A stretch of 64,000 bases of DNA from DASVTU01 sp036387415. Lineage in GTDB: Bacteria > Acidobacteriota > Blastocatellia > Pyrinomonadales > Pyrinomonadaceae. The translations under genes were made by a program, and so were the position numbers. This document shows, piece after piece, positions 24,125-39,100 of the stretch. Numbering within the stretch: the first letter of the stretch is position 1; every line of letters begins with the position of its first letter. The stretch lies in contig DASVTU010000008.1 of the NCBI GenBank assembly GCA_036387415.1, positions 1 through 64,000 on the forward strand, given 5' to 3'. Below the pieces are notes generated by a model. It was not told the DNA's origin, ran no database searches, and saw only the letters and a list, made by a program, of their open reading frames with translations.

Positions 24125-27100
24125 ATGGGGCAGAGCATGAGAGGTAAGTTAATCGGACTGATGATAGACCCGGCTCCGCATCTCCTCGTCGGAGTGCTGG
24201 GCATACTCAAATCGGGGCACGGGTTCGTGCCGATAGACCCGCAGCAGCCGATAGAGAGAGTCGGGTTCATTCTGAACGAGTGCGAAATCGAAATCCTCGT
24301 CACAGAGGAGAAGTACCTTAAGACGGCGCGGCGCATTGCTACGCGCGTTTCTTCGCTCAAGCACCTGATATGTCTCGACCGTGCCACCGACAAGAGCGCC
24401 GCCAAGAACGATGACCCGAACGCTCCCGGCGTCTTCGACAGCGGCGATTATCTCGCACGTCCTGCCGCGCGACCGGAGTTGAACGCTGCCGCGCACGATA
24501 CGCTCTATGCCATCTACACGTCCGGCTCGACGGGCACGCCGAAGTGTGTGCCCATCTCGCATGAGAATCTGTTCCCTCTGCTGATGTGGAGCAGAGATTA
24601 CTTCGGATTCGGCGAACACACGAAGACGCTGCAAACCCTCTCGCACTGGTTCGACTTCGGCATCTTTGAGATTCTGACGACCGTGCTGTTCGGCGGCACA
24701 TTGTACTTCTTCGACAAGAGCGGCACGGGCGACCTCCTCCACTACGTTCGCTACGCCAACCGACATTCAATCAACACCATCAACGCCGTTCCCTCCTTCA
24801 TCAAAGAGATTGTCGCCTACGGCGAGAGCATGCCTGCTTTGCGAACGCTCCACCTCGGCGGCGAGCAGTTGACACGCAAACTGGTGGCAGGCATCTCCGC
24901 GATTGTCCCCGACGAATGTGTGCTCTACAACGGCTACGGGCCGACCGAGGCCAGCGTCAACTGCTCCATCTACTCGCTCGGCAACAATCTCTCACGACAA
25001 AACGAGTGGCCTGACGGAATTCCCATCGGCAAAGCGACCGCCGCTAATTCCCTCTACGTCCTCGACGAGTTCTATCAGCCTGTGCCCGTCGGCGTCGTGG
25101 GCGAATTGTTCGTCGGCGGCGACGGTCTCAGCGACGGCTATCTCAAACGCCCTGCCCTGACCGCCGAACGTTTCATCCCGCATCCGTTCTCCGCGTCGCA
25201 CGGTGCGCGTCTCTATCGCACGGGCGACATCGTGCGCTACACGCCCGACGGTGAGATTGAGTATCTCGGACGCCTCGACCATCAGGTCAAGGTCAGGGGC
25301 TTCCGCATTGAACTCGGCGAGATTGAAGCGGCGTTGCGCGGACATGCGGAGATACGCGAGGCGGTCGTAGTAGCGAGCGATGGCGACGGCGAAGGGGAGA
25401 AGCGTCTGGTCGCTTACTTGGTGGCCGAGCAGCCGGAATCCGCGCCGTCGGTCGGCGAGTTGCGAGGCCATCTGAGAGAGAAGCTGGCGGAATACATGGT
25501 TCCAACGTCGTTCGTTATGTTGGACTCTCTGCCGCTCATGCCGAATGGGAAGATAGACCGACGCGCGCTGCCGTCGCCCGCGCTTGCGACGAACGTGGCT
25601 GATGAAGACTATGTGGCACCGCGCACTCCGGTCGAAGAGATGATTGCGGCGATTTGCGAAGAGGTGCTCGGCCTGACCCGACTCGGCGTGCACAGCAATC
25701 TCTTCGACCTCGGTTGTCATTCGCTGTTAGCCATTAAAATCATCGCGCGGCTGCGCGAGACGCTTCAGACCGACTTGCCTCTGGTCGCCTTCTTCGAGTC
25801 GCCGACGGTCGCAGGGTTGGCCGAGAGCATCGCGGCAATCAAACAAGACCTGCGCCCATTGAGTCTGCCACCGATTGAGAAGGTTGAGCGCGGCCACGCC
25901 TATCCGCTTTCGTTCGCGCAGGAGAGCGTCTGGTTTCTCGACCAACTGCTCGTCGGCAATACATCTTATTTCATCCCGCGCGCCATAAGGTTCAATGGTC
26001 GTCTGGACGTGCGATTGGTCGAGCAGACTTTTACCGAACTTGTGCGGAGACACGAAATTCTCCGTACCGTATTCCCGACACGCGACGGTCGCCCAGTGCA
26101 GATTATCCAACCGCCGGAGCCTTTCGCTGTGCCGTTGACTGACCTGCGTGATTTGCCCGCAGAGGCGAGAGAGGCTGCCGTCGAGCAGTTTATCCTCGAA
26201 GAAGGTCAACGCCCGTTCGATTTAGAGCGCGGGGCTTTGCTGCGAGTCACAGTGTTGCAGTTGGGAGATGAGGAGTTTGTGCTCGTACTCGTCGAGCACC
26301 ACCTCGTTCACGACGGCTGGACGCAGGGCGTGTTGCTCAGCGAGTTTCTGACGCTCTACACGGCTTTCGTCAACGAACAGCCCTCGCCCCTGCCGGAACT
26401 GCCCGTGCAGTTCGTCGATTTCGCTTGCTGGCAGCGAGAGTGGTTGCAGGGCGAGACGTTGGAGCAATTGCTGTCTTACTGGAAAAAGCAACTCGCGGAC
26501 GCACCACCCCTCTTGAATCTGCCGACCGACCGACCGCGCCCGCCCGTGCAGAGTTTCCGTGGCGCGGAGTTGACGCTCGACATTCCGGCGAGCCTCGCCG
26601 ACGCCGCGCGCGACCTCAGCCGCCGCGAAGGCGTCACGCTGTTCATGACCATGCTCTCCATCTTCGAGACGCTCTTCCAACGCTACACGGGACAGGAAGA
26701 CTTTTGCGTCGGGACGGCGGTGGCAAATCGTCGTTGCCTCGAAATCGAAGGCTTGCTCGGCATGCTCGTCAACACGCTGCCTCTGCGCGTTGACCTGTCG
26801 GGCAATCCTCCGTTCCGCGAGTTGCTGGCTCGCGTGCGAAAGGTTTGTCTCGAAGCCTACGCGCATCAGGACTTGCCTTTTGAGAAACTAATCGAGGAGC
26901 TACAGCCCGAACGCGACATGCGTTACATGCCGTTTATGCAAGTCATGGTCGCCTTCCTCGACACTCCGATGGGTGAGATGGAGTTGCCGGGCGTGTCGAT
27001 GAGTTTGATGGAGGCGCACAACCGCTCCGCCAAATTCGACCTCAACGTGGTCTTCATACTTCCCGCAGAGCAGCACGTCGGCGTTGTCCCTCACGACGGC

Positions 27101-30100
27101 GACAACGACATTCGCGTCCTCTTTGAATACAACACGGACATCTTCGAGGAGGAGACCATCAAACGTCTGATGGGTCATTTCCGTCGTTTACTCGAAGCCG
27201 TCGTCGTTGACGCGGGGCAGCGCATTGAAGAGTTGCCGATGTTGACGCCGGACGAGGAACAGCAACTACTCGTCGTCTGGAACGAGACTGACGCGGAGTA
27301 TCCGCTTGACAACTGCGTACATCAACTGTTTGAGGCGCAGGCGATGAACAGGCCGGAAGGCGTGGCGGTGGTGTTCGAGGATGGGCAGTTAAGCTACGGC
27401 GAATTGAATGCGCGCGCTAACCAACTGGCACATCATCTGCAAACTCTAGGCGTCGGGCCGGAGGTGCGAGTCGGAATCTGCGTCGAGCGTTCGTTGGACG
27501 TGGCGGTGGCCTTGCTCGGCGTGCACAAGGCGGGCGGCGCTTATCTCCCGCTTGACCCTGAATACCCGCAAGAACGTCTCGCCTTCATGGTCGAAGATGC
27601 GCGTGCGTCCGTCATCCTCACGCAGACGCACCTGACGGAACGCCTGCCGCCGTGCGACGCGCATGTCGTCTGTCTCGACGCCGATTGGCATTCAATAAAA
27701 GGCGCGCAGACAGAGAACCCGCAGCGCCGCATGAGCGTCGATAATCTGGCTTACGTTATCTATACCTCCGGCTCTACAGGCGTTCCGAAGGGCGTGGAGA
27801 TAACTCACCGCGCGTTGCTCAATCTCATCTTCTGGCACCGACGCGCTTTCGCGCTCGGCGTTGGCGAAAAGACGACGCACGTGGCGTCGCTCTCGTTCGA
27901 CGCGTCGGTGTTTGAACTGTGGCCGTCGTGGGTTGCGGGGTCTACCGTCTACATCGCCGGGGAAGATTTGCGTCGCTCGCCTGAGCAGATGCAGCATTGG
28001 CTCCTGACGAACGGCATCGAAGTGAGTTTTCAACCGACTCCGATGGCGGAAATTCTCCTGTCGCTTGAGTGGCCGGAGACGACGCCGCTCCGACTGATGA
28101 CGACGGGCGGCGACAACCTCAAGGCCACTGGCTATCAGCATCAGCCCTTCATGCTCGCCGATACCTACGGCCCGACCGAATACACCGTCGTCACCACCTC
28201 GGGCACGGTCGAGCGTCGTACGCCGTCCGCGCCGCCTCCGCCCATCGGTCGCCCCATCCCGAATACGCAACTCTACATCCTCGACCGACACTTACAACCG
28301 ACGCCCGTCGGCGTCCCAGGCGAGTTGTACATCGGAGGTCGCGGGCTGGCGCGGGGTTATCTGCGTCGCCCCGACCTGACGGCTGAACGTTTCATCCCGC
28401 ATCCGTTCTCCGCGTCGCACGGCGCGCGTCTCTATCGCACGGGCGACATCGTGCGCTACCTGAACGACGGGAGAGTCGAGTTTGTGGGTCGCGCCGACCA
28501 GCAGGTTAAAGTGCGCGGCTTCCGCGTCGAGTTGGGTGAAGTAGAGGCGGTGCTTCGCGCGCACGCCGGGGTGCGCGCGGCGGTGTTGACTACGCAAGAA
28601 GACCGTGTGGGCGGGCTGCGACTGGTGGCCTATGTGGTCGGCGCGTCAGGTTCTGCGCTGAGCATGGAAGAGTTGCGCGCATACCTACAGCAGAAACTCC
28701 CGCTCTACATGCTGCCGGGCGCGTTTGTGCTGCTCGAAAGCCTTCCCTTGACGCCCAACGGCAAAATTGATTGGCGCGCTTTGCCGTCCGCAGACGACGT
28801 GCAAGGCGACACGCTAACTGACTACCACGCTCCGCGTACGCCGACCGAAGAAATACTGGCAGGAATTCTGGGTCGTGTGCTTCAGGTCGAACAGGTCAGC
28901 ATCCACGATAACTTCTTCGCGCTCGGCGGCCATTCGCTCCTTGCGACACAGGCGCTCTCGCGTGTGCGTGAGGCGTTCGCCGTGGAACTCCCTCTGCGCG
29001 CCTTCTTCGAGCAGGCGACGGTCGCCGGTTTGGCAATGGTGGTCGAAGCGGCGCAGGGCGCGGGACAACGCGCGGCGTCGCCGCCGATGACGCCCGTCAG
29101 TAGAGATGAAAGATTGCCGTTATCCTTCGCGCAGCTTCGCCTCTGGCTCATCAACCAGATGGAACCCGACAGCGCGGCCTATCATCTGCCGATTGCGTTG
29201 CGCCTGTCGGGGCGACTCATCCTGTCGGCGCTGGAACTAACGCTCTCCGAGGTCGTCCGGCGACATGAGGCGTTGCGGACGACATTCGATGTGACAGACG
29301 GGCAACCCGTTCAGGTTATCCACCCACCGCAACCCACGAACTTGTCGCCGCTCGACCTCACCAGTTTGAGTGCGGAAGATGCAGAGGAGCGCGTGCGGCA
29401 AATCCTGTCCGAAGAGGCCGATAGGCCATTCGACCTCAAGGATGGCCCTTTGTGGCGCGTGCAAATCCTGATGCTGAACGAGGACGAACACGTCCTGCTG
29501 CTGACGATGCATCACATCATCAGCGATGGATGGTCGATGGGAGTGCTGCTGAGAGAAGTGGCGGCTCTCTACGGGGCGTACAGTGTGGGTAGTCCGTCGC
29601 CGCTACCCGAACTCACTATCCAGTACGCCGACTTCGCGCAGTGGCAGCAAGGGTGGCTAACGGGCGAAGTGCTCGACGAACAACTCGCGTTCTGGCGGCG
29701 GCAACTGCACGATGCGCCGCCGCTGCTTGAGTTGCCGACCGACCGACCGCGCGCCACACGCCTCGCCCCGCGCGGGGCGAGCCACTCCTTTGTGCTGTCG
29801 CATGAGTTGACGGACGCGCTCAAAGAGTTGAGCCGCAGCGAAGGCGCGACCCTCTTCATGACGCTCATGGCCGTCTTCGACGTTTTGCTCTCGCGCTACA
29901 GCGGACAGCGAGACATCAGCATCGGCACGCCAGTCGCTAACCGCAACCGCGCCGAGGTGGAAAACCTCATCGGTTTCTTCGTCAACACGCTGGTCATACG
30001 TACAGACCTCTCCGGCGACCCCACTTTCCGCGAACTGCTTCGACGCGTCCGCGAAGTTTCGCTGGCGGCTTACGCGCATCAGGACATGCCGTTTGAGAAA

Positions 30101-33100
30101 CTGGTCGAGGAGTTGCATCCCGTACGAAGCATGAGCCACACGCCGCTCTTTCAGGTGATGTTCATTCTGCAAAACGCCCCACTCGGCAAACTTGAGTTGC
30201 CGGGTCTGGAATTGCATTCGTTCGAGATTGAAGGCAACCGTGTGAAGTTTGACCTGACGCTTGCGTTGGAAGAAACGGACGGGCGGCTCAACGCCCGTCT
30301 CGATTATGACGCGACGCTCTTTGACGCAGACACCATCGCACGCATGAGCGGGCACGTCCAGACGTTGCTCGAAGCCGTCGTGAACGACCCTGAACAGCGC
30401 ATAGCGGCATTGCCGATGTTGACCGCAGCGGAGACGCGACAGTTGTTGGTCGAATGGAGCGGCGACGGTGTTGGTTTCTCGCAGGGCGAATGCCTCCATC
30501 GTCTCTTTGAACGTCAGGCGGCGCGCACGCCTGAGTCTGTGGCCGTCGTCTTCGAGCATCGACAGATGACTTATGCCGAACTGAACGCCGACGCGAATCG
30601 GCTGGCGAGCCGTCTGCGCGATTCGGGCGTCGGGACGGAAACGCTGGTCGGCATTCTCTTGGAACGCTCGGTTGAGATGGTTGTCGCCATGCTCGGCGTG
30701 CTCAAGGCGGGTGGCGCATACGTGCCGCTCGACCCATCTTATCCGGCGGAGCGACTGAAGTGGATGCTGCAAGACGCAGGGGTCGCGGCGTTGCTCACCG
30801 AACAGCGTCTGAGCGCGAAGCTGTCGGACACGGGCGCCGCACACATCTGCCTCGACACAGACACGGAAGAACTCGCGCGGCAGAACGCGGAGAACTTCCC
30901 TGCGGCGGCTGCGGCTGACAATCTCGCATACGTTATCTACACCTCCGGCTCGACAGGCAAACCGAAAGGCGCGTCGGTGACGCACGACAACGTTGTGCGC
31001 CTCTTCAACGCCACGCAAAATCATTTCAACTTCGACGAGAACGACACGTGGACGCTCTTTCACTCTTACGCCTTCGACTTCTCGGTCTGGGAGATATGGG
31101 GCGCATTGTTGTACGGCGGTCGCCTCGTCGTCGTGCCTTACATGGTGAGCCGTTCGCCGCGAGATTTTTATGAGTTGTTGAGCCGCGAACGCGTGACCGT
31201 CTTGAATCAAACGCCGTCGGCTTTCACGCAACTCGCGGAGGCCGACGCTGACGACGACATCTCCGCGCCGCTCGCTTTGCGTCTCATCATCTTCGGCGGA
31301 GAGGCGCTCGACGCGCAGAGTCTGAGAGGATGGTTCGAGCGACACGGCGACGAGAGGCCGCAACTCGTCAATATGTATGGCATCACGGAAACGACCGTCC
31401 ACGTCACCTACCATCCGTTGAGCCTGAGCGATGCGCGAGAACCACGCGGCGGTATCATCGGCGTTCCCCTCACCGACCTTCAAGTATATGTCCTTGACGA
31501 CACGCAACAGCCCGTGCCCGTCGGCGTCGCAGGTGAACTCTACGTCGGAGGCGCGGGTCTCGCACGCGGTTACCTCAAACGCCCCGGCCTGACGGCTGAA
31601 CGTTTCGTCCCGCATCCGTTCTCCGCATCGCCCGGCGCGCGTCTCTACCGCTCCGGCGATTTGGCGGCCTACCGCGCCGACGGGCGTCTGAAATACATCG
31701 GACGCGCCGACCAACAGGTCAAGGTCAGAGGCTTCCGCATCGAACTCGGCGAGATAGAGGCGGCGCTCGGCGCACACGACGCGGTGCGCGAGGCGTTGGC
31801 GATGGTGCGCGAGGATGTGCCCGGCGAGCGGCGTCTGGTCGCTTACGTATCGGTCGAAGAAGGGCGGTCATTAACGGGCGGCGAACTGCGCGCTCGCCTC
31901 GAAGGGTTGCTGCCCGCCTACATGATTCCGTCGGCCTTCGTGTTCGTGGATGAGTTTCCGCTGACGGCGAACGGCAAACTTGACCGACGCGCGTTGCCGC
32001 CGCCGGAAGCGTCGGGCGACGAAACGACTGAAGAGTTCGTCGCGCCGCGCACGCCTGTCGAAGAGGCGCTGGCGCAGATTTGGGCTGACGTGCTCTACGT
32101 CGAGCGCGTCGGGGTGCACAGCAACTTCTTCGACCTCGGCGGCCACTCTCTGCTGGCGACGAAGTTGATTTCGAGAGTGTGCGAGGCTTTCCAAGTCGAA
32201 CTCCCTCTGCGCGCTCTGTTCGAGTCTCCGACGCTGGCGAGTTTCGCCGAACGAGTCGGCGCGCAGGCGACGACCGACGCAAGCGTCCCGCTCGCGCCCT
32301 CCAACCTCGCCGAACGGCCTCTCTCATTCGCTCAACAGCGGCTCTGGTTTCTCGAACAGCTTGAGCCGGACAGCGCCTTCTACAACATCCCTTCGGCGTT
32401 TCGTCTGTCGGGCTACCTCGACCTCGCGGCGCTGGAAGAGACTTTCAACGAAATCACGAAACGGCATGAGGTGTTGCGTACACGTTTCATGGTCGTCAAG
32501 AGTCGCCCGGTGCAAGTGGTCTCGCCGCCGGAACCGTCGAAGCTAACGTTGGTTGACCTGACGGGACTAGACAAGGCCGAGGGCGAAGCCGAAGCCCTGC
32601 GGCTGGGTGAGGAAGACGCGCAACGACTGTTTGACCTCGCACATGGGCCGCACATGCGCGTGCTCATCGTGCGACTCGCAGAGCGCGAGCACATGCTCTT
32701 TCTGACGCTGCATCACATCGTCTCGGATGCCTGGTCTAACGCCATCTTGATGCGAGAGGTGTCCGCACTCTACGAGGCTTTTTCCCAGTCCAAGCCGCCG
32801 GAATTGTCGCCTCTGCCCGTCCAGTATGCCGACTTCGCTTTCTGGCAGAGAGAGTGGTTGACGGGCGAACGACTTCAGTCGCAATTGCAATACTGGCGAG
32901 AGCAACTGGCGGGAGCGCCGCCCGTACTCGAATTACCGACCGACCGACCCCGACCTCTGGCGCAGACTTTTCGCGGCGCGAACCATTCGTTTACGCTTCC
33001 CAAAGCTCTGGCGGAGTCGCTGAAAAAGTTGAGCCGGAGCGAGAGCGCGACCCTCTTCATGACGCTCATGGCCGCCTTCCAGACGCTTCTCTACCGTTAC

Positions 33101-36100
33101 ACGGGCGAGACGGATGTGTTAGTCGGCACGCCCGTCGCGGGTCGTAACCGCAGAGAGATTGAAGGACTCATCGGCCTCTTCGTCAACACACTCGTACTCC
33201 GGTCGAACCTTTCCGACAATCCAGACTTTCGCACGCTCCTCCGACGCGTGCGCGAAACTACACTCGAAGCCTACACGCATCAAGACCTGCCCTACGAGCA
33301 GCTAGTTGAAGACTTGCAGCCGGAACGCGACCTCGGCCACTCGCCACTCTTCCAAATCATGTTTGCCTTCAACAACGCCGAGAGAGCGGCGTTGAAGTTG
33401 AGAGGGTTAGAGGCCAGTTCGGTGCGCGTCGTCAGCCGCGCGACACGATTCGACCTGACGTTGCTCATGGACGACTCCGGCGAAGAGTTGCGCGGAGAAG
33501 TCGAGTACAACCTCGACCTCTTTGACCCGGCGACCGTCAGCCGCTTCATGGAGCATTTCCAGAATCTACTCGCAGGGGTCGCCTCCGCGCCGGATACACG
33601 CGTCGCAGAGTTGCCTCTGCTCAGCGACGTTGAGCGTCACAGGTTGCTGGTGCAATGGAACGATACGCAACGCGACTTCGACCAGAGCCTCTGTCTACAT
33701 CAGTTGTTCGAGGAACATGCCGCGCGCATCCCTGAGCATCCCGCCGTGGTGATGGGAATGGAGCAATTGACCTACGGCGAGTTGAACGCGCGCGCAAACC
33801 GTCTCGCACGTTATCTGCGGCGGCGAGGCGTTGGAGTAGATACGACGGTCGCCCTCCTGTTGGAGCGTTCAGTTGAGACGCTGGTCGGGGTGTTCGGCAT
33901 CCTGAAAGCCGGCGGAGCCTACGTGCCGCTCGACCCGGCATACCCGTTGGAGCGGCTGACATTCATGCTGAAGGAGGCGCAAGCGCCCGTCCTGCTGACG
34001 AAGGAAGGACTTGCCGGACTGTTGTCGAGCGACGGCGCGCGGGTCGTCTGCCTTGATCGTGACGCTGACGCGATTGCGTCGGAGTCGGACGAGAACCTGA
34101 ACGTCGAAATCTCACCCGACCATCTGGCCTATGTCCTCTTCACCTCCGGCTCGACGGGACTCCCGAAGGGCGTTGCATGCAGCCATCGCGGAGTCGTCAA
34201 TCATCAGGCAGACCTGCGCTGTCGCTACGCGCTCTCGCCCGCCGACGCGTGCAGCATGTGGTCAACGCTGAGTTTCGACGTGACGGTGCTGGAAATCTTC
34301 TCGGCGCTCACCAACGGCTGTGTGCTCCACATCGCGCCCGAGGCAGTACGCACAGACGGCACGGCCTTCTGCGAGTGGGTGAGCGCGAACCGCATCACCA
34401 GCGCCTTCGTCCCCGTCTTCATGTTCCCAGACCTGCGCGAGTGGTTGGAGGGGGGCAACACGCTTCCTTTGCGTTGGGTGATTGTCGGGGTCGAGCCGAT
34501 AGCGGAGGAACTGCTTGAGGCGATTCTGGCGCGGACGCCGGGACTGCAAATCTTCAACGGATACGGGCCGACCGAGACGACCGTCTACGTGACAGGTTAC
34601 GCGGCCTCCGCCGGGAACGGACACGCGAGGCGGACGCCCATCGGACGACCAATCAGCAACACCGAAGTTTATCTGCTCGACCCGCAGCTATGGCCTGTGC
34701 CCGTTGGCGTGGGCGGCGAGATTTACGTCGGCGGCGTGCAACTGGCGCGCGGCTACCTGCACCGTCCTGCGTTGACCGCAGAGCGGTTCATCCCAGACCC
34801 CTACGGCCAGCGGGAGGGCGCGCGTCTTTACCGCACCGGCGACCGTGGGCGCTATCTGCCCGACGGCCAGATAGAATTCCTGGGGCGTCTCGACCATCAG
34901 GTGAAGGTGCGCGGTTACCGCATCGAGATGGGCGAGATTGAGGCGGTGCTGGCGAAGCACGAAGATGTTGAAGAGGTGGCGGTGACGGCGTACGAGGTCG
35001 CGCCGGGAGAGAAACGTCTCGCGGCATACCTCGTCTTCGCAGAAGGACGAGAGCCGACGCGCGCCGCGTTGCGCGACTTCTTGAAAGAGCGTCTGCCTGA
35101 GTTCATGCTCCCGTCGGCCTACGTCCCGCTGGCGAGCCTTCCGCTTCTGCCGAACGGCAAGGTGAACCGTCGCGCGCTGCCCGCGCCCGACCAACACAGG
35201 GCGGATGTCGGGTCGTTCGTCGCGCCGCGTACGCCGACCGAAGAAATCATGTGCAACATCTGGATGGATGTGCTCAATATTAGCGAGGCGAGCATCACCG
35301 ACAACTTCTTCGAGATTGGCGGCCACTCGCTTCTCGCCACGCAGGTTATCTCGCGCATCCGTGAAGCGTTCCGTTGCGAACTGCCCCTGCGTAGTTTGTT
35401 CGAGGAGCCGACGATTGCGGAACTGTCCCGCCAAGTGGAGTCGCTGAGGGGTTTGGGCGCGGGCGCTGCATTGCCGCCCATCGTGCCCGCCGAGAGAGGT
35501 CAACTCCTGCCGCTTTCGTTCGCGCAGCAACGCCTGTGGTTTCTCTATCAACTCGGCGTCGGCGTCGCCTTCTCCAACATGCCCGGCATCTTTCGCCTCG
35601 AAGGCGCGCTCGACATCGCCGCGCTCGAACAGAGCTTCGACGAGATTGTGCGTCGGCATGAAGCGTTGCGTGCCACCTTCAACGAAGTCGATGGCACGCC
35701 CGTCCACGTCATCACCCCGCACGCGCACGTCGAGCTTCCGGTCATAGACCTCCGTGAGTTCGACGTGTCCGAGAGGGAGGCGCGGCTTGTGCAGTTGGTG
35801 TCGGAGGAAGTCTCGAAGCCGATTGACCTCGGCGTCGGGCCTGTCTGGCGCGCGACGCTTGTGCGACTCCGCGACGACGAACACGTGCTCCTGTTCACGA
35901 TGCATCACATCGTCTCGGATGGCTGGTCGTTCGGCGTCTTCCAACGCGAAATCTCCGCCCTCTACGATGCCTACTCCAAGAGGCTCGCAACGCCTCTGGC
36001 GGAGTTGCCGATTCAATGCGTCGATTACACTTTCTGGCAGCATGAATGGTTGCGCGGCGGGTTGTTGGAATCGCAACTCGCTTACTGGAAGAAGCAACTG

Positions 36101-39100
36101 CACAACACGCCGCCTGTGCTGCCGTTGCCGACCGATTACCCGCGCCCCGCCGTGCAGAGTTTCCGTGGAGCGGTCGCGCGATTCCAGATTGACGCGGAGT
36201 TGACCGCCCGCCTCAAGGTCGTGAGCCAACGCCGCGGAGCTACGCTCTTTATGACGTTGCTGGCGGCCTTCAACGTCCTGCTTCATCGTTACACAGGCGA
36301 GCAGGACATCTCCATCGGGACGCCTGTGGCCGGACGCAATCACATTGATTTGGAGCAACTCATCGGGCTGTTCCTCAACACGCTGGTGATACGGGCAGAC
36401 CTCTCCGGCGACCCTAGTTTCGACGAACTGTTGGGACGCGTGCGAGATGTCTCGCTTGAGGCGTTCGCGCATCAGGACGTGCCCTTCGAGAAGTTGGTCG
36501 AGGAGCTACAGGTCAAGCGCGAACTCAGCCACACGCCGCTGTTTCAGGTCATGTTCATCCTGCAAAGCACGCCCGCCGCTCCACTGGAAATGGAAGGCTT
36601 GCGTATCAAGTCTGTGACGCCGCCCAACGACGCGGCCAGATTCGATCTGACGTTGGTGATGAAAGAAGAAGGGCGCGAGTTGTCGGGAGCCTTCGAGTAC
36701 AACACCGACCTATTCGCGAGTGAGACCGTCGAACGCATGGCGGGACATCTGGTCACGCTGTTGGAGAGCGTGGCCGACGACGGCGGACGACAACTATCCG
36801 CCCTGCCCATGCTCACGCAATCCGAGCGGAGGCTCATGCTCCGCGAATGGAACGACACGGCGCGTGCCTATCCGGCGTCGCTCTGCATACACCAGTTGTT
36901 CGAGGCACAGGCCGGACGCACGCCCGACGCGTTGGCCGTCATTTGCGACGGCGAACAGATTACCTACCGCGAGTTAGACGAGCGTGCAAATCAACTGGCT
37001 CACTATCTCGTCGCGCACGGCGTCGGGACGGAGACGCATGTCGGGATTCTGTGCGAACGCTCCGTCGAGATGATGGTCGGGTTGCTCGGCATCCTCAAGG
37101 CCGGGGCTGCCTACGTCCCGCTCGATCCTGAGTTCCCTTCGGAGCGTCTGTCCTACATGCTGTCGGACGCGGAAGTGACGATGTTGCTGACGCAGACAGA
37201 GGCCGCGCGCGGTCTGGTCGATTTCGGCGGGCGCGTCATTCTTATTGATGAGGAAGCAGAGGAGATTGCGCGTGCACGCACGGAGCGTCTCGCGTGCGAG
37301 GTGCGCCCCGACAATCTGGCTTACATCATGTACACGTCCGGCTCGACGGGCAAGCCTAAGGGCGTGATGGTGTCGCATCGCCAAGTCGTCAACTTTTTCA
37401 CAGGCATGGACGAGCGCATTAACGACGGGACGACGGGAACGTGGCTCGCACTCACCAGTATCTCTTTCGACATCTCCGTGCTGGAATTGTTCTGGACGCT
37501 GGCGCGCGGCTTTCGCGTGGTGTTGCAAAAGGAACAGTACGACACGGCGCGCACCGTCGAAATTGCTCCCGCACTCGCGGGACAAGAGATGCAGTTCAGC
37601 ATGTTCTACTTCGCCAGCGACGACGAAGAAACGACGTTTGACCGTTATCGTCTCCTGCTCGAAGGAGCGAAGTTTGCCGACCGACATGGCTTCACCGCCG
37701 TCTGGACGCCGGAACGCCACTTCCATGCCTTCGGCGGCCTGTATCCGAACCCTTCCGTGACGGGCGCGGCGGTGGCAACCATCACCGAGCGCGTGCAGAT
37801 TAGAGCGGGCAGCGTCGTACTGCCGTTGCACAATCCGATTCGCGTGGCAGAGGAATGGTCTGTCGTTGACAACCTCTCGAACGGTCGCGTGGCTATCTCC
37901 TTCGCTTCCGGCTGGCACGCCGACGACTTCGTTTTCGCGCCGGAGAAGTATGCAGACCGCAAAGAGGTGATGCTGCGCGACATCGAAACCGTGCGCCGTC
38001 TGTGGCGCGGCGAGGCGACGGCGGCGCGCGGCGGTGTGGGCAACGAAGTGCAATGCAAGATTCGTCCGCGTCCCGTTCAGAGAGAGTTACCCATCTGGCT
38101 GACCGCCGCAGGCAATCCTGAGACGTTCCGCATCGCGGGCGAGATTGGCGCAAACGTGCTGACACATCTGCTTGGGCAGAGCATCGAAGACCTGCAAAAA
38201 AACATTCAGGTCTATCGTCGTGCGTGCTCCGAACGAGGCTTCGACGGACACGTCACGCTGATGCTGCATACTTTCATCGACCGCGACCTTGAAGTCGTCA
38301 AAGAGAAAGTCCGCGCGCCATTCACCAACTACCTCAGAAGCTCCGTCGATTTGATTAAGAATCTGGCGCGCAGCCTCGGTCAAGACGGCGCGAGCGAGGG
38401 CTTGGCGGAAGCGACCATCGAGTCCCTGCTTCCCCTCGCCTTTGAACGCTACTTCGAGACGAGCAGCCTGATGGGAACGCCGCGCACATGCCTACGGATG
38501 GTTGAAAAACTCCGTGGCGTCGGGGTCAACGAGATTGGATGCCTGATAGATTTCGGCGTCGATGCCGAATCCGTCTTGGCGTCGCTGCCGCAACTGAACC
38601 TGCTCAAAGAGCAGTGGAGCATGCTCAGCCGACGAAGCCGCGAAGACCAATCCATTCCGGCGCAAATCGTGCGACATCAAGTGACGCATCTGCAATGCAC
38701 GCCGTCGATGGCGCGCATCATCAGCGCGGACGAAGTTTCGCGCGGCGTCCTCGCATCGGTGCCGAAGTTGATGCTCGGCGGCGAAGCGATGCCCGTCGCA
38801 CTCGCGCGCCAACTTCGCGACGCTGCGACAGGCGAACTGCACAACATGTACGGGCCGACGGAGACCACTATCTGGTCTGCGACTCACAGGGTCGAAGAGG
38901 TCAACGCCACGATTCCTCTCGGACGCCCGGTGGCGAACACCGAAATTTACATCCTCGACCGACACCTTCAACCGCTGCCCGTAGGCATCCCCGGCGAGTT
39001 ATACATCGGCGGGGCGGGAGTGGCGCGCGGCTACTGGCGGCGTCCAGAACTGACCGCCGACAGATTCGTCCCCGACCCCTTCGGCACAACACACGGCGCG

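Noticed and set aside
29657..31777. Long leftward ORF (706 codons) under the NRPS, and similar ones near 34.7-36.5 kb
   Set aside because: They mirror the repeated, GC-rich C-A-PCP coding on the plus strand, with no family features of their own.
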